DNA of 64,000 nt. It comes from Liolophura sinensis. Its lineage: Eukaryota; Mollusca; Polyplacophora; Chitonida; Chitonidae. The first letter of the stretch is position 1. Each line of letters opens with the position of its first letter. The notes beneath the pieces are model-generated. The model was not told where the DNA came from. It ran no database searches and worked only from the letters and a program-made list of their open reading frames with translations. This document shows, one piece after another, positions 13,331 to 25,434 of the stretch. The stretch lies in the NCBI RefSeq assembly GCF_032854445.1, contig NC_088304.1:7143704-7207703 (forward strand), written 5' to 3'. Position numbers and translations under genes: made by a program.

Positions 13331-14803
13331 TGATTCGAGCTTGCGACCTCACTGGCGATGGGATTATCAGCTGTGGTGAAGGCAACCTTGACTCGTGCTG
13401 GCTCGTGGCGAAAACTTTTGGAATTATTTTGTATTTTACATATGTAAAATAAACACAATTCTTTCGCACATATACATATATAAAATTAAGAATAAATACA
13501 AACTAGCAGGTCTGTGCGGATCAGCATTAGTCTCATGTCTGTAGGACACAGTAATTCCTAAAGGGCAGTGATGTGTTCTGAGTCAGGACACCGATTGCCA
13601 TTAGCCGTAACACTGCGCACAATACAGCGGTCCTTACATCAGACCATGGTGGCAAAAGGGGGGAATAATTAACAAAACTTTTCCGTTATATTAACAAGTC
13701 GCGGAGGTCTTAATGAAGCGAGATTCTGATGTGAATTATGTTGAGAGAAAGGTTGATTGTAGCGTTTGACGTATTAGTACATGTAAATTATTTGTTAGTG
13801 CCATGTGCACTGATGCAGAGATTGTAAATGATGTAAAATCTAAAACCGCAATTGCTGTTGCCGTCCGTGGATTCCAAGATACTATTGCATGCACCTTTTT
13901 CCTGAATAAACAACATTATCTATTCAGTGTATACGTATTTGAATGATATTACCTAATGGTAAAATCAAAACATATGTCGTTTCCCAGGAGATCTGTGTGA
14001 AGTTAGCAGACAATGATCTGTAATATCCACGACTACATCTACATCTAGACAGCCCAGTCCTTCTCTAGTGCTCCTCAGCAGACAAAAAAGACGTATTTGT
14101 TTGGGTTGCGTGTTGCAGACCTCTGCTCAGATGAGAATTGAATGTTGGGCGACACCGGCAGATCTTCATCCACTATTACTGAACAGCCCGTGTCGATACA
14201 AACGGCATTGCTCTAAGCCCCTCAAAGACTTCATCATACTACCCAAGTTCTTACACTGGCCAAGGCTAAAGAACCTGTGGGACATTTTTTCCGTCGCAGA
14301 AATATCAGTGAACCCTTTGCGTCAGTTTGGCTCGATGAGATCGATTCTAGAGAGGAGAGCGAGACGTGTGGATCCTGAGGGTAAACAAGCAATTGTTTGA
14401 TTTGGCACAATTTTTATATTTTTGTTGACGTAACGGAGCCAGTAATAGCGGAGAATCGAAACTGAAATTTATGCAGATGTCTTCATTACAAAATAGGAAT
14501 TAATCAACAGACTGTACATGGAAATCGCCAGGCCATGCAGGGTGTGGTTGGTTTGGCCATGGCTTTTTTAAAGTGAGAGCAGTAAAGTGAAAGCATAGAC
14601 TTTTGTTGATCATCGACCCGTACAAAATTGATATCATTAATAGACTTCATGATAATCGTCGTACTTGTTAATTTTCCTCGTTTACGATAACCATCAGGCT
14701 AATAATGCGTAGAAAACTGTAGTTGTGGAAGAGAACTGCAGACTTTCACATGCCACTTTTTAAAGCGTCTAACTTAAAACGACAACCGAACTTTGCGGCA
14801 GCT
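13331..14803. repeat. Monomer E2 (no insertion)
   Basis: E-type module a (marker ggcgatgggattatcagctg). All E copies lack b and the c core: module a runs straight into cggatcagcattagtctcatg. The d module begins at about 13988. This is an empty-site reference for the insertions in E3, E5 and E6: it reads ttttgtattttacatatg, then cgcacatatacatatata. Confidence 0.87.
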
Positions 14804-16351
14804 GGTATCGAGCTTGCAACCTCAGTGGCCAGGGAATTATCGGCTGTGGTGAGAACAACCTTGACTTGTGCTGACTCGTGTCGAAAACTTTCGTACACAT
14901 TTGGGAATATTTTCTAGGTCTATATATGTAAAATGAATACAATTCTTTTACACATACACATATATAAATTGGAGAACAAATATCAGCACCGCTGCTCTTA
15001 CCCATTCACCAACAGAGTGCCCAGTCAAGTGAGGACCAAATCTGACACGAGCCGAATGGAGCTTCAACTTGAACCTGCCGTTGTGTTCAAATCGATTTAT
15101 TTGTTTATTTACGTCAGTATGTCTCCTTACTTATTTGCGGTGCTACATAATATAGCGGATATATGTTATCTCTGTTAATGTTATTATACCGGTATACTAG
15201 GAAGCATGAATTATTATAAATTAGATGACAATAATCATGAAACAGGTTCCTAGACTGATCAAATAACAAAGAAACACATCATAAAACCATTCAGGGACAA
15301 CAACATTTATTTGACATACAGTGGATTTTCAAGTAATTTATTAATACTTACAGCAGCTCGAGAATCTTGTAATTGTAAACCTTATTGAACATTGAATAAC
15401 GATGAAAGGGAAGCACTTTAAGAGGAGCGTGTGGTAAATTTTGGAGCCGGGTAACTCGATTAACCCCACTCTCAGATCAACCCTTTTCGACCTCTACGGA
15501 GATATGGTGGAATTGGTATCCAGAAGGGCCTTCAAAATATGAACGAACCGTGCAGATGATCATTACGGTAATGTCTATAGGAGCTGGAAATTACCGAAGG
15601 GCATTCTGTTCTGAGCCAGGATTTTCATTAGCAGTGATGACAAAAACATGGAATTATTATTAAAAAGGCACAGTAAATTTAAAAAGTGGCAAACATTTTA
15701 ATCAAATGATTTTCTATTTGATTTCTATGGAGAGAAAGAATAATTATAATGTGTGCTCTATAAGGAGATGTGTTTTTATCTGTCAGTTGGAAAATTTAAA
15801 AAACTTGTCCAGTTTGTTTGTTCACTTGACCTTAACAACATTCAAGCCTTAGAACATGTTGGCTTTTGTCATCATACATTACAGAATTTTGGACACTGCA
15901 GTATATGACCTTCTCTTTAACAGACCAAATGTTTTTCCATTGGTGAGAATAACGCTTTGGGATTTCCTGAGTCGACACCAGAGACACACTTGAGACAGAA
16001 CGGAGAACTTGTAATATGGAGTCTATTTCATATCCAATATCCTACCGATAAATACAAACTGTTGTCGTATTATCTATTATAGTATCATGTATCATCAATG
16101 CTATCAATACGATTAGGGAACCACGTTTATGTTTTGACCATACTGTTATCATATTCTGTAAAACAATCCATCAAAAATTTCATCTCATGCGGTATAAGGT
16201 CTGCCCTAAAATTTCGCCCTTAGAGTAATAGCTGCTTTGTGCAAGTACAGTGTGTAGTATTCTTCTCGATTACATCACCTGACTTCAGGACACGCAAGGC
16301 ATATTGATATGATGTACAACATAAAAAAACATTGTACAATGTGCGTGTAGA
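14804..16351. repeat. Monomer F2
   Basis: F-type a (gctggtatcgagcttgcaac), b, c core near 15445 and e (ttggacactgcagtatatgacc). It stops just after the start of d (aaggcatattgatatgatg) and joins G2 near 16352. F monomers therefore lack d. Confidence 0.85.
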
Positions 16352-18193
16352 GTTATTGTTTATTTGCGTCAGTGGGAATACTGTATGTGTGCTCTCTGAC
16401 TGGCCACGCCTCCTATAAATGTTTACTGTTACTGTGTAAATCTAAAGTAACAGATGAACTAGCGAATAATGATCGGGTACGTCTTACATATACTGATCTC
16501 TGTTGATGAGAGAATAGCTTACTCTAGATCGCCATAACCATACGATTGTCTTCTAAACTGACAAAATTACACAAAAATAGATAACAAAACCATACAGAGA
16601 CAGACACCAATATACAAAGTGGATTTCTAAGACATTTATTAATATTTTACACAGCCTAAAAATCCTATAGCCTACAAACCTTATCGAATCACGTCATATT
16701 TCCGTTAACAGCGCCAGAAAACGATGACAAGGACGCATTATAAGAGAAGCGTCTGGTAAATCTCGAAACCGGGTAACTTGGTTAATTCCACTCTCAAATC
16801 AACCTTTCCACCCTCTACGAAAGTATCCAGCAGGGCTATCAAAATATGAACAAGCCGTGAGGATCATGGTTTGGCTGACGTCTGTAGGAGATAGCAATTA
16901 GCAAAAACGACACCAACAGGTTCTAAGCAAGGGCACTGACTGCCATCAGCCAATACAACACTGGCCTTTAGTCGTAGACATTTAAATCAGGCCCTGACGG
17001 CAAAAAGAGGGAATAATTAATAAAAACGAACCGCTACAGTTAATTTAAGTCAAAAAGACTTTAATGCAGTCAGATAGGAGAAAGGTTGATTGTAGCGTGT
17101 GAGCTATTAGGAGATGTAAATTATTTGTTAATGGCATGTGCATTGATGCAGAGACTGTAAATGATGTAAAATCTAAAATCGCATTTGCTGTTGCCCTCAG
17201 AGTACTCAGAGATGAGCCCTTTTCCAGTATGAACAACATTCCCTCTTTTATATATACGTAATTAAATATTACGGCTTTCGTAAATTGTGGTCTGTGTCAG
17301 GACAAACAGAGAGAGGCTAGCAGGCATATCAGGGTGATATGAAAGTGTAGCATTTCCCAGCAGATCTGCCTGAAGTTAGCAGGCAACGCTCTGTAATATC
17401 CACCACGCAGTTAATCTGGACAGTTCAACCCTTCTCAAGTGTTCCTCAGCAGACAAAAAAGACTTATTTGTTAGGGATTGATGTCGATAGGATCTGCTCA
17501 GATGTAAATTAAATTTCGGACGACATCGCCAGATCTTAAGCCGGTATTACTGAACAGCTAGACGTGTCGATGAAAACGGCATTGCTCTAAGCCTCTGAAA
17601 GACTTCATCAAAGCACCGGGTTTTATTTACAGGACCCCGGTAGAAAACCTTTAGGACATTTTTTCCGTGGCAGAAATATCAGTCAGCCCTTTGCGTTAAT
17701 TCGACCACAGGAGATCGATTCTAGAGAGGAGAGCGAGACGTGTGGATTCTGAGGGTAAATAAGCAACTGTTTGGTTTGCCACAATTTTTATGCCAGAATC
17801 GGAAATTTTGTTGACGTAACAGGGGTGCCAAGGGAGGAGAATCGAAATTGAAATTTATCCACGTTTTGATTACAAAATAAGAAATGAGCAAGAAAGTGCA
17901 CATGAAAACAATCGCATGGCCATGCAAGGTGTGGGTGGTTTGGCAATCGCTTTTTACAGAGCAGGAAAGTGAAAACATAGACATACCTGATGTCGTTGTT
18001 CAAGCCATACAAATCTGATATCATTAATTAATTTTGTGATAATCGTCGAACTCATCAATTTTCTATGCACAAGATACATGTCAGGCTAATAGTGTATAGA
18101 AAACTGTACTTCTGGAAAAAAAACTGCAGCCCTTCACCAGCCACTTCTAAAACATTCAACATATGAAGAAATCCGAACATTGAAGAAAAAGCT
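16352..18193. repeat. Monomer G2 (b-c-e-d, no module a)
   Basis: Begins directly at b (agttattgtttatttgcgtc). The c core near 16770 carries the G variant gtaacttggttaattcc. The e module is short, d starts near 17362, and the A-type leader follows. G is the only type lacking module a in every copy. Confidence 0.85.
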
Positions 18194-19514
18194 GGATTCG
18201 AGCTTCCGACCTCACTGTCCAAAGGATTGTCGGCTGTGGTGAGGGCAACCTTGACTCAAGCTGATTTTCTTGGTCTGCATTATAAAATAAATCGATTCTT
18301 TCTCACATATAATTAGATAAAATGGAAAATAAATCGAAACTAGCAGCTAATGATTATTCTTTGATTATGTGCTTTACAGATAAGGGATGAAAGAACCGGT
18401 ATACACGTAAGCATAAATTATTATAAATTAGACGACAACAGTCATAAAATAATTTTCTAGACTAATCAATTTACTAATATTTTACACAGCCCGAAAATCT
18501 TGTAATCATAAACCCTATCGAACCACGTGATGTTCCCCGTTATAACGATGACACGGTAGCACATTGAGAGCAGCGTGTGGTAAGTATCGGAACCAGGTAT
18601 CTCCATTTATTCCACTCTCCTTTCAGACCTCTGTGGAAATATGTGGAATTTATTATCCAGCAGGGCTATCTAAATATGAACGAGCCGCCCAGATCATCAT
18701 TAGGCTGATGTCTGCAGGAGACAATAATTACTGATGGGCACTGAGCCAGGACAACAAGTGTCATTAGATGTGAAACTGTGTAGAATACAGTGGTTCTACA
18801 CATTTATTTCATACACTGATGGCAAAAAGCGGGCGGGGGATAATTAATACAGTTCATTTAAAAAGTCCCGAAGATTTTAATGAAATGAGATTCTTATGTG
18901 AATTCTTGAGAGATTGGATGTAGTGAGCGACATATTAGGAGATGTAAATTATTTGTTAGTGCCATGTACATTGACGCAGAGATTGTAAATGACGTGGAAT
19001 CTAAACTCGCAGTTGGTGTTGCCGTCAGTGGATTCGAAGATACAAGATTATTATTGAACAGCCTGACGTGTCAATGCAACCCGCATCGCCCTGAGTCTCT
19101 GAAAGACTCAATCCCCCAGGGTTTATTTACAGTCCACCGATAAAGAGCCTTTAGGACATTTTTTCCGTCGCAGAAATATCAGTCAGCCCTTTGCGTTAAT
19201 TCGGCCACAGGAGATCGATTCTAGAGAGGAGGGCCAGACGTGTGCATCCTGAGTGTAAATAACCAACTGTTTGGTTTGCCACAATTTTTATTCCAGCAGC
19301 GGAACTTTTGTTGACGTAACGGGGCCGTCAAGGGAAGGTGAAATTTATCAAAATGTCTTGATTACCAAATTGAGAAAAATTGAGAAACCAAGTGTGCATG
19401 AAAGGATATGCAGGCTGTGGGTGGTATGGTTCTGGCTTTTTACAGAGCAATAAAGTTAAACCATAGATTGTATTAATTTTCTTCCTCAATCCATACAAAA
19501 TGAGCTGCAAGAGT
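18194..19514. repeat. Monomer A3 (about 80 bp shorter)
   Basis: A-type. Near 18465 it lacks about 80 bp (from agctgcacagaaacagg to the aaagtggatt region) present in A4 and A6, so A-to-B spacing is 1,321 instead of 1,400-1,407. The c core carries the A variant ggaaccaggtatctcc (near 18590). Confidence 0.86.
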
Positions 19515-20193
19515 TGGATTCGAGCTTGCGACCTCACTGACCAGGAGATTATCAGCTTTGGTAAGAGCAACCCTGGCTCGCGCTGACACGTGCTGTAGAA
19601 TAAATACAAGTCTTTTGCAAATTTTCCGAGATAACATGGAGAATAAATATCAAAACACTTCTTCCTACCCATTTACTAAGACGTAACCAATCAACGCGTA
19701 CAGCCTTCCCCTTATTATTCAGTATTAAGTCAGGTAAGTCTCAAACTTGTGTTAATTACGAGCCCAATGGAGCTTCAGCTTGGACCTGCATTTGTTCTCA
19801 TAATGATTTATTCTTTTTTTTGCGTGAATGGGAGTGCTGTAAGTGCTGATTAATGTTACCACCTGATTTTCTTTGTAAATCGAAACTAGCAGAGATCTGA
19901 AAACTATCGCCAAGCCATGCAGGCTGTGAGTGGCTGATATGTGTTTTTTACAGAGCAATAAAGTGAAGTCACAGATTTTAACCATGTTGTTCCTCGATCA
20001 GTACAAAATGTATGAGAGAATTTAGTATAATTGATTTAATCAACAGATTTAGTGAGAAAGGCCAAACTCATTATGTTTCCACCTACACGAAAGTGGTTAA
20101 AGTTACAGGTGTAAGAATCTACAGCCCTTCACCTGACACTTCTCAAACCTCCTAACTTAAAGTCACAGCCAAATTGAAGTTAGAGTGAGAGTT
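19515..20193. repeat. Monomer B3 (a-b, 679 bp)
   Basis: Intact B with marker gaccaggagattatcagc, donor-like agtcaggtaag near 19730, module b, then the C leader. Very close to B2. Confidence 0.86.
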
Positions 20194-22723
20194 GGATTCG
20201 AGTCAACAAACTTATTGGGGACTATCAGCTGTGGTGAGAGAAGCCCTGGCTCATCTTGGCTCATATGTGGAAACTTTTCTACACATTTGGAAATCTTTTC
20301 TTGATCGACATACATGTATGTAGATAAGTACAAGTCTTTGCACATATGTGGTTAGTAAATACCAAGGCGGTGTAGCCGTCCAGGACGGAGATGACCAGCG
20401 CGTTGTTGTTCCCTTAATATGCAGAGTGCATGGTCAGGTAAGTAAGAAAACTGTCTTAGTTATTTTACAAGCGGAATGGAGCTGTCAAAATTATTTATTG
20501 CTTATTTGCGTGAGCGAGAGTACTGTATGTGCTCCAACTGACTGGCCATGTTTCCTGATCTTAATGTGAAAATCTAAAGTAACGGAACTGCTACCGATTA
20601 ATGATCGAGTACGTGTTATATGTTGATACCAATGTTGATGAGAGAATAGCTTACTTTAAAAGGCCATCACCACAACATTGTCTTTTATACTGACAAACTT
20701 ACACAGAAATGGAAAATAAAACCATATAGTGACATTTATTAATATTTTACACAGCTCCAAAATTCTATCGTCTACAAACCTTATCACCGTTGTTTCCACT
20801 TATAACGCGAGATTACAAAAGCAGAAAAGCGCTTTCAGAGGAGCGTCTGGTAAATCTCGGAACCGGGTAACTCGGTTAATCCCACTCTCAGATCAACCTG
20901 TTTGACCTCTCTGGAGAAATGGGGGAACTGGTATCCAGCAGGGTCATCAAATTATGAACAAGCCGCCCAGATCATCATGAGACTGATGTCTGTAGGAGAT
21001 AGTAATTACTGAAGGGCATGGAAGGGTTCTAAGCGAGAGGACAGATTGTCATTAAAGATGTGTAGAATACAGCGCTCCTAGACATTTATATCAGACCATG
21101 ATGGCAAAAAGGGGAATAATTAATTAAAATGTGCAGTTCATTTTAAAAGACGCGAAGAGATTAAAGAAGTGAGATTCTCACGTGAATTCTTCTGAGATAA
21201 AGGCTGATTGTACATTTCCTCTTAGAGAATGTGAATTATCCGTCAATGCCAGGTGTATTAACGTAGAGAAGTTGGTGAGGACAAAAAGGTGTGTTTACAT
21301 AACAATGTGACATTTCGGATCACAAGTGATGTTGTAGTTCGTGGCTCCAAACATACAATGGTCTTGCATTTTTTCGCAGACGAAAGATATGCAGGCAATC
21401 ACGTTGTATTTGTTCTGTACTAACTATTTTTACCATGATAAGTTTTTCTACGCGTAACCAACTTCCAAATCGTTTTTGAAAATGTTGATTTGTGTCAGAA
21501 TAAATTTTAGCATTTGGACACTGCGATATGTCACCCTCTCTTTAAAAGACCAAAACATTTTTCCATTGATGAAAATAAGCTTTTAGGATTCCATAAATCG
21601 ACCCCAGAGATAGAACTGAGACAGAACGTAGAACTTAAAATATGGAGTCAATACTATACATCCAAAATCCCACCGGTGAATGCCATTAGTGGCCATGATA
21701 TATATTCCAAATACCATCATTACTATCAATACGACTGGAATCTCGTTATCTGTAACATCACTGTCAGCAAGCTAAAGAAACAATCGCAAAAAGTCTGATT
21801 TCTTCGGCTCAAAGGTGTCTCGTTTCTAGTTTAACCCTTGGTGCAATTGCTCCTTTGCGAGAGGACAGCTCCTTGATAACATCACCTCATTTGAGGACGC
21901 ACAGTGAGATGGTAGAAGACATATTAAAGTCATGTAAAAGTCTTGCGTTTCACAGATCTGTCTAAAGTCAGCAGACAATGCTCAATAATATCCACGACAC
22001 AGTTACATCTCGACACCACAACGCCTTCTCAAGTGTTCCTCAGCAGACAACAAAGATGTATTTGTTAAGGACTGGTGTAACGGCGATCTGCTCAGATGTA
22101 AATTGAAGTTTATAGCCATCCAAAGATCTCAAGCCGGTAGTACTGAACAGCCCGACGTGTCGATTCAACCCGCATCGCCCTGAGTCTCTAAAAGACTCAA
22201 TACAGCAGGGTTTATTTACAAGTCCTAAAGAAACTTTAGGACATTTTTTTCTGTCACAGAAGTATCAGTGAACCCTTTGCAGAAAGTGGGCCACAGGAGA
22301 TCGATTCTAAAGACGAAATCGAGACGGGTGGATCCTAAGTGTGTATAAGCCACTGTTTGGTTTGCAACATTTCTATGCCTGCAGCGGAACTTTTCTTGAC
22401 TTAACGGAGCTGCGAAGACAGGGGAATAGAAGCCGAAATTTATCCAGATGTCTTGATTTCAAAATAGGAATTGATCAACAAAGTGTAAGTGAAAACGGTC
22501 GCTAGGCCATGCAAGATGTAGGTGGTTGGGCGGCAGCTTTTTTTCAATACAAAATTGATATCATTAATTGATTTAGTGATTATGGCCGTACCCATTAATT
22601 TTCTATGAACAAGATACCCGCCATGATGATGGTGTGTAGAACTGTAGTTCCGAAGAAAACTCCAGACTTTCACCTTTCACTTCTTAAAACTTCTAACATT
22701 AAACGACAACCGAAGCAAGAGCT
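20194..22723. repeat. Monomer C3 (full, single 150-bp block)
   Basis: C-type with c core near 20860. The 150-bp block in e occurs once (about 21245-21420) rather than twice. The d module begins near 21952. It carries substitutions not seen in the other C copies, for example aaaacatttttccattgatg near 21552, which is closer to the F-type version. Confidence 0.86.
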
Positions 22724-25136
22724 GGATTCGAGCTTGCTACCTCACTGATAAGGGTATTATCAGCTTTGGTTAGACCAGCCTTGGCTTATGCTGACTCGTG
22801 TCGAAAACATTTGTACACATTTGGAAACATTTTCTAACCCAATATATGTAAAATAAAATCAGTTTTTTGCACATATACATATGTACAATGGAGAATAATC
22901 ATCAAAACCGCTCTTCCCAACATTCATCAACACGGAATCATTCAACGCTTACAGCCTTCCATTTATTATGTCGTGCCAAGTCAGGTGAGAACCAAGATTG
23001 TTTTAGATACGAACCGAATTGGGCTTCAGCGTGAACCTGCATTTGTGCTCCGAATGATTTATTGTTTATTTGCGTGAGTGGGAGTACTTTATGTGTAGTG
23101 ACTGATTAATGGTGCTACGTAATGTTAATGTGTGAATCGAAACTAATAGCTCAGCTAGCGATTACTGTTCGGACATGTGTTATACAGGCAGTCATCTCTG
23201 TTAACGATAACAGACCAGTATAAATAGAAGCATGAATTTTTACAAATTAGACGACCATAACATTGAAATTGTTTTCTAGACTGATCATATTCCACAGAAA
23301 CAGGATCATAAAAGACAAACACCATTACATCAAGTGAATTTTTCTAGTAATTTACTAATATTTTACACAGCCCGAAAGTCTTGTAATCATAAACCGTATG
23401 GAACCACGTGACGTTTTCCGTTAATGACGATGGCCGAAAAGCATTTTAAGAGGAGCGTCTGGTCAATCTCGGAACCGGGTAACTCGATTAATCCCACTCT
23501 CAGATCAACCTTTTTCACCTCTCTGGAGATATGGAGGAATTGGTATCCAGCAGGGCTGTCAAGAGATGAGGAGGCCATCCAGATTATCATTAGGCTGATG
23601 TCTGTAGGAGATAATAATTACTGAAGGGCATTGATGTGTTCTGAGCCAGGACACCGATTGTCATTAGCTGTGGTCTCAGACATTTATAGTAGACACTGAT
23701 GGCAATACAAAACGGAATTGTTAATAAAAATGTACAGTTTTTTTTTAAATCTTTGCAAAGATTTCAATGAAGTGAGATTCAAATTACATACTATTGAGAC
23801 AAATATTGTTTGTAGCATGTGCCCTATAGGCCTACATGTCAATGCCATGAACACTGAGACTTTGATAAATAGCTGAAGGGGCCAGCACGACAGGTACTAG
23901 TGTAGATAATGCTGAGAAATCGCGAATCACAATTTCTGTTGTCGTCTGTGGCTTAAAGCTTAAATGTACAGTGCGTGAACGCCTTTCCATGGCTGTAGGA
24001 AGTCGGGTCCAGGTCAGTTTTCAGTATTTTCACATTTTCAGATTATTCCCAACAATATTCTTTATTTAAGATATCTGGTGCTTAAATAATGCTATAAATA
24101 GTAAAATTTAAGGCGTTCAAAAATTCCGGTGTGTCACAACAAAGTACAAAGTTTGGCAAATGTACGCTTTGCAATTTATCACGTTCCCGTATAAATGAAA
24201 ATATTTTCGGGGGGGGGGGGGGGTACAGATAAGGCTTTGAAACTTCCTGAATGAAAACCAGAAAGAGTCTTGATTCCTTAAAGCGGTAACAGATAAAATG
24301 CAGTCTACTTCATATCCGATCGCCATCCCGTAGGCGTGTAGGCGTCATATTCATTACAGTGACCAATTACCATTGTTGATATAAATACGAATTCAGCCAT
24401 GTTGTTTTCTGACATCACTTTTTTTATCTCCTCAATCAATCTTGTGTCCTTCTAAAGTTTTCCTTGGTGCACTTATAGAGCTCCTTTAATGCAAGAATAT
24501 ATTCTTGATTATACCACATTATTATTTTCTCCACCTATAGTGATAGGTTAGAAGGCATGTTAAGGTGATATAAAAGTGTAGCATTTCACAGCAGAAAAGT
24601 CTGAAGTTAGCAGGCAATGCTCTGTAATATCCAGGACGCAGTTACATCTGGACAGCACAACCCTTCTCAAGTGTTCCTCAGCAGACAAAAAGACATATTT
24701 GTTAGGGTCGCGTGTCGCGGAAATCTGCTCAGATGTAAATTGATTTTTGAACGCCATTGCTAGATCTTAAGCCGGTATTACAGAACAGCCCGACATGTGG
24801 GTACAAACGGCATTGCTCTGAGCCCCTAAAAGACTTCATCGAACCACCAGGGTTCATTTACTGGTCAAAGCTAAAGAACCTTTAGGACATTTTTTTCCGT
24901 CGCAGAAATATCAATGAACCTTTTCCGTCAGTTCATCTCGATGAGATCGATTCCATATCTAGAAGAGCGAGACGTGTGGATTCTGATATAATGATATTTA
25001 ATTTTCTGTGTCCATGATACCGGTCAGGCTAATAGTGTATAGAAAACTGTAGTTCTGGAAGTAAACTGCAGCCCTTCTTCAGCCAAGTCTTAAAATTACT
25101 AAATTAAAAACAAATCCGAACGTTGCAGAAGGAGCT
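22724..25136. repeat. Monomer D3
   Basis: Full D: a, b, c core near 23470, e with a 15-base G run (24209-24223) and d from about 24595. The best D reference in the window; D-to-E spacing is 2,413. Confidence 0.87.
24209..24223. repeat. G homopolymer, 15 bases (D3)
   Basis: Run of 15 G at the same D-type site as in D2. Confidence 0.9.
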
Positions 25137-25239
25137 GGATTCGAGCTTGCGATCTCACTGGCGATGGGATTATCGGCTGTGGTGAAGGGAACCTTGACTC
25201 GTTCTGGCTCGTGACGAAAACTTTTGGAATTATTTTGTA

Positions 25240-25264
25240 TACTATCCAAAAAAAGAAACGCATA
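25240..25264. repeat. Tc1 terminal inverted repeat, left
   Basis: 25 bases, perfect inverted match to 26747-26771. It ends in cgcata, after which the two ends of the element diverge. Confidence 0.95.
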
Positions 25265-25434
25265 ACCCGGTTTTTTGCGGAGGTGATGCAGTCTTTTCAA
25301 TTATGCATAACTAAATAAGAATTGCTATTCTGCAAATATTTTTTACACAGATTAAGGAAGGGTTCATATCTACACAACAAGGCCATCAACTTGAGGTAAG
25401 ACACTCACAATGAGTCTCCCACTTGAGTGGAATG

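Larger units (their letters stand above)
6964..18710. repeat. HOR copy II (complete, 11,747 bp): A-B-C-D-E-F-G
   Basis: Reference copy of the higher-order repeat, with all seven monomer types in order and no transposon. Module-a blocks lie at 7765 (B), 8442 (C), 10987 (D), 13331 (E), 14804 (F) and 18194 (next A); G has no module a and begins near 16352. B-to-B spacing to copy III is 11,750 bases. Confidence 0.9.

Noticed and set aside
13410-13500. Possible insertion in E2 at the site used in E3, E5 and E6
   Set aside because: The E2 sequence runs through with only a few base differences (ttttgtattttacatatg); no extra DNA.
20860-20880. Possible CENP-B box in the c core
   Set aside because: Only the 3' half (ggaaccggg) resembles the box; the required TTCG half is absent in every copy inspected.
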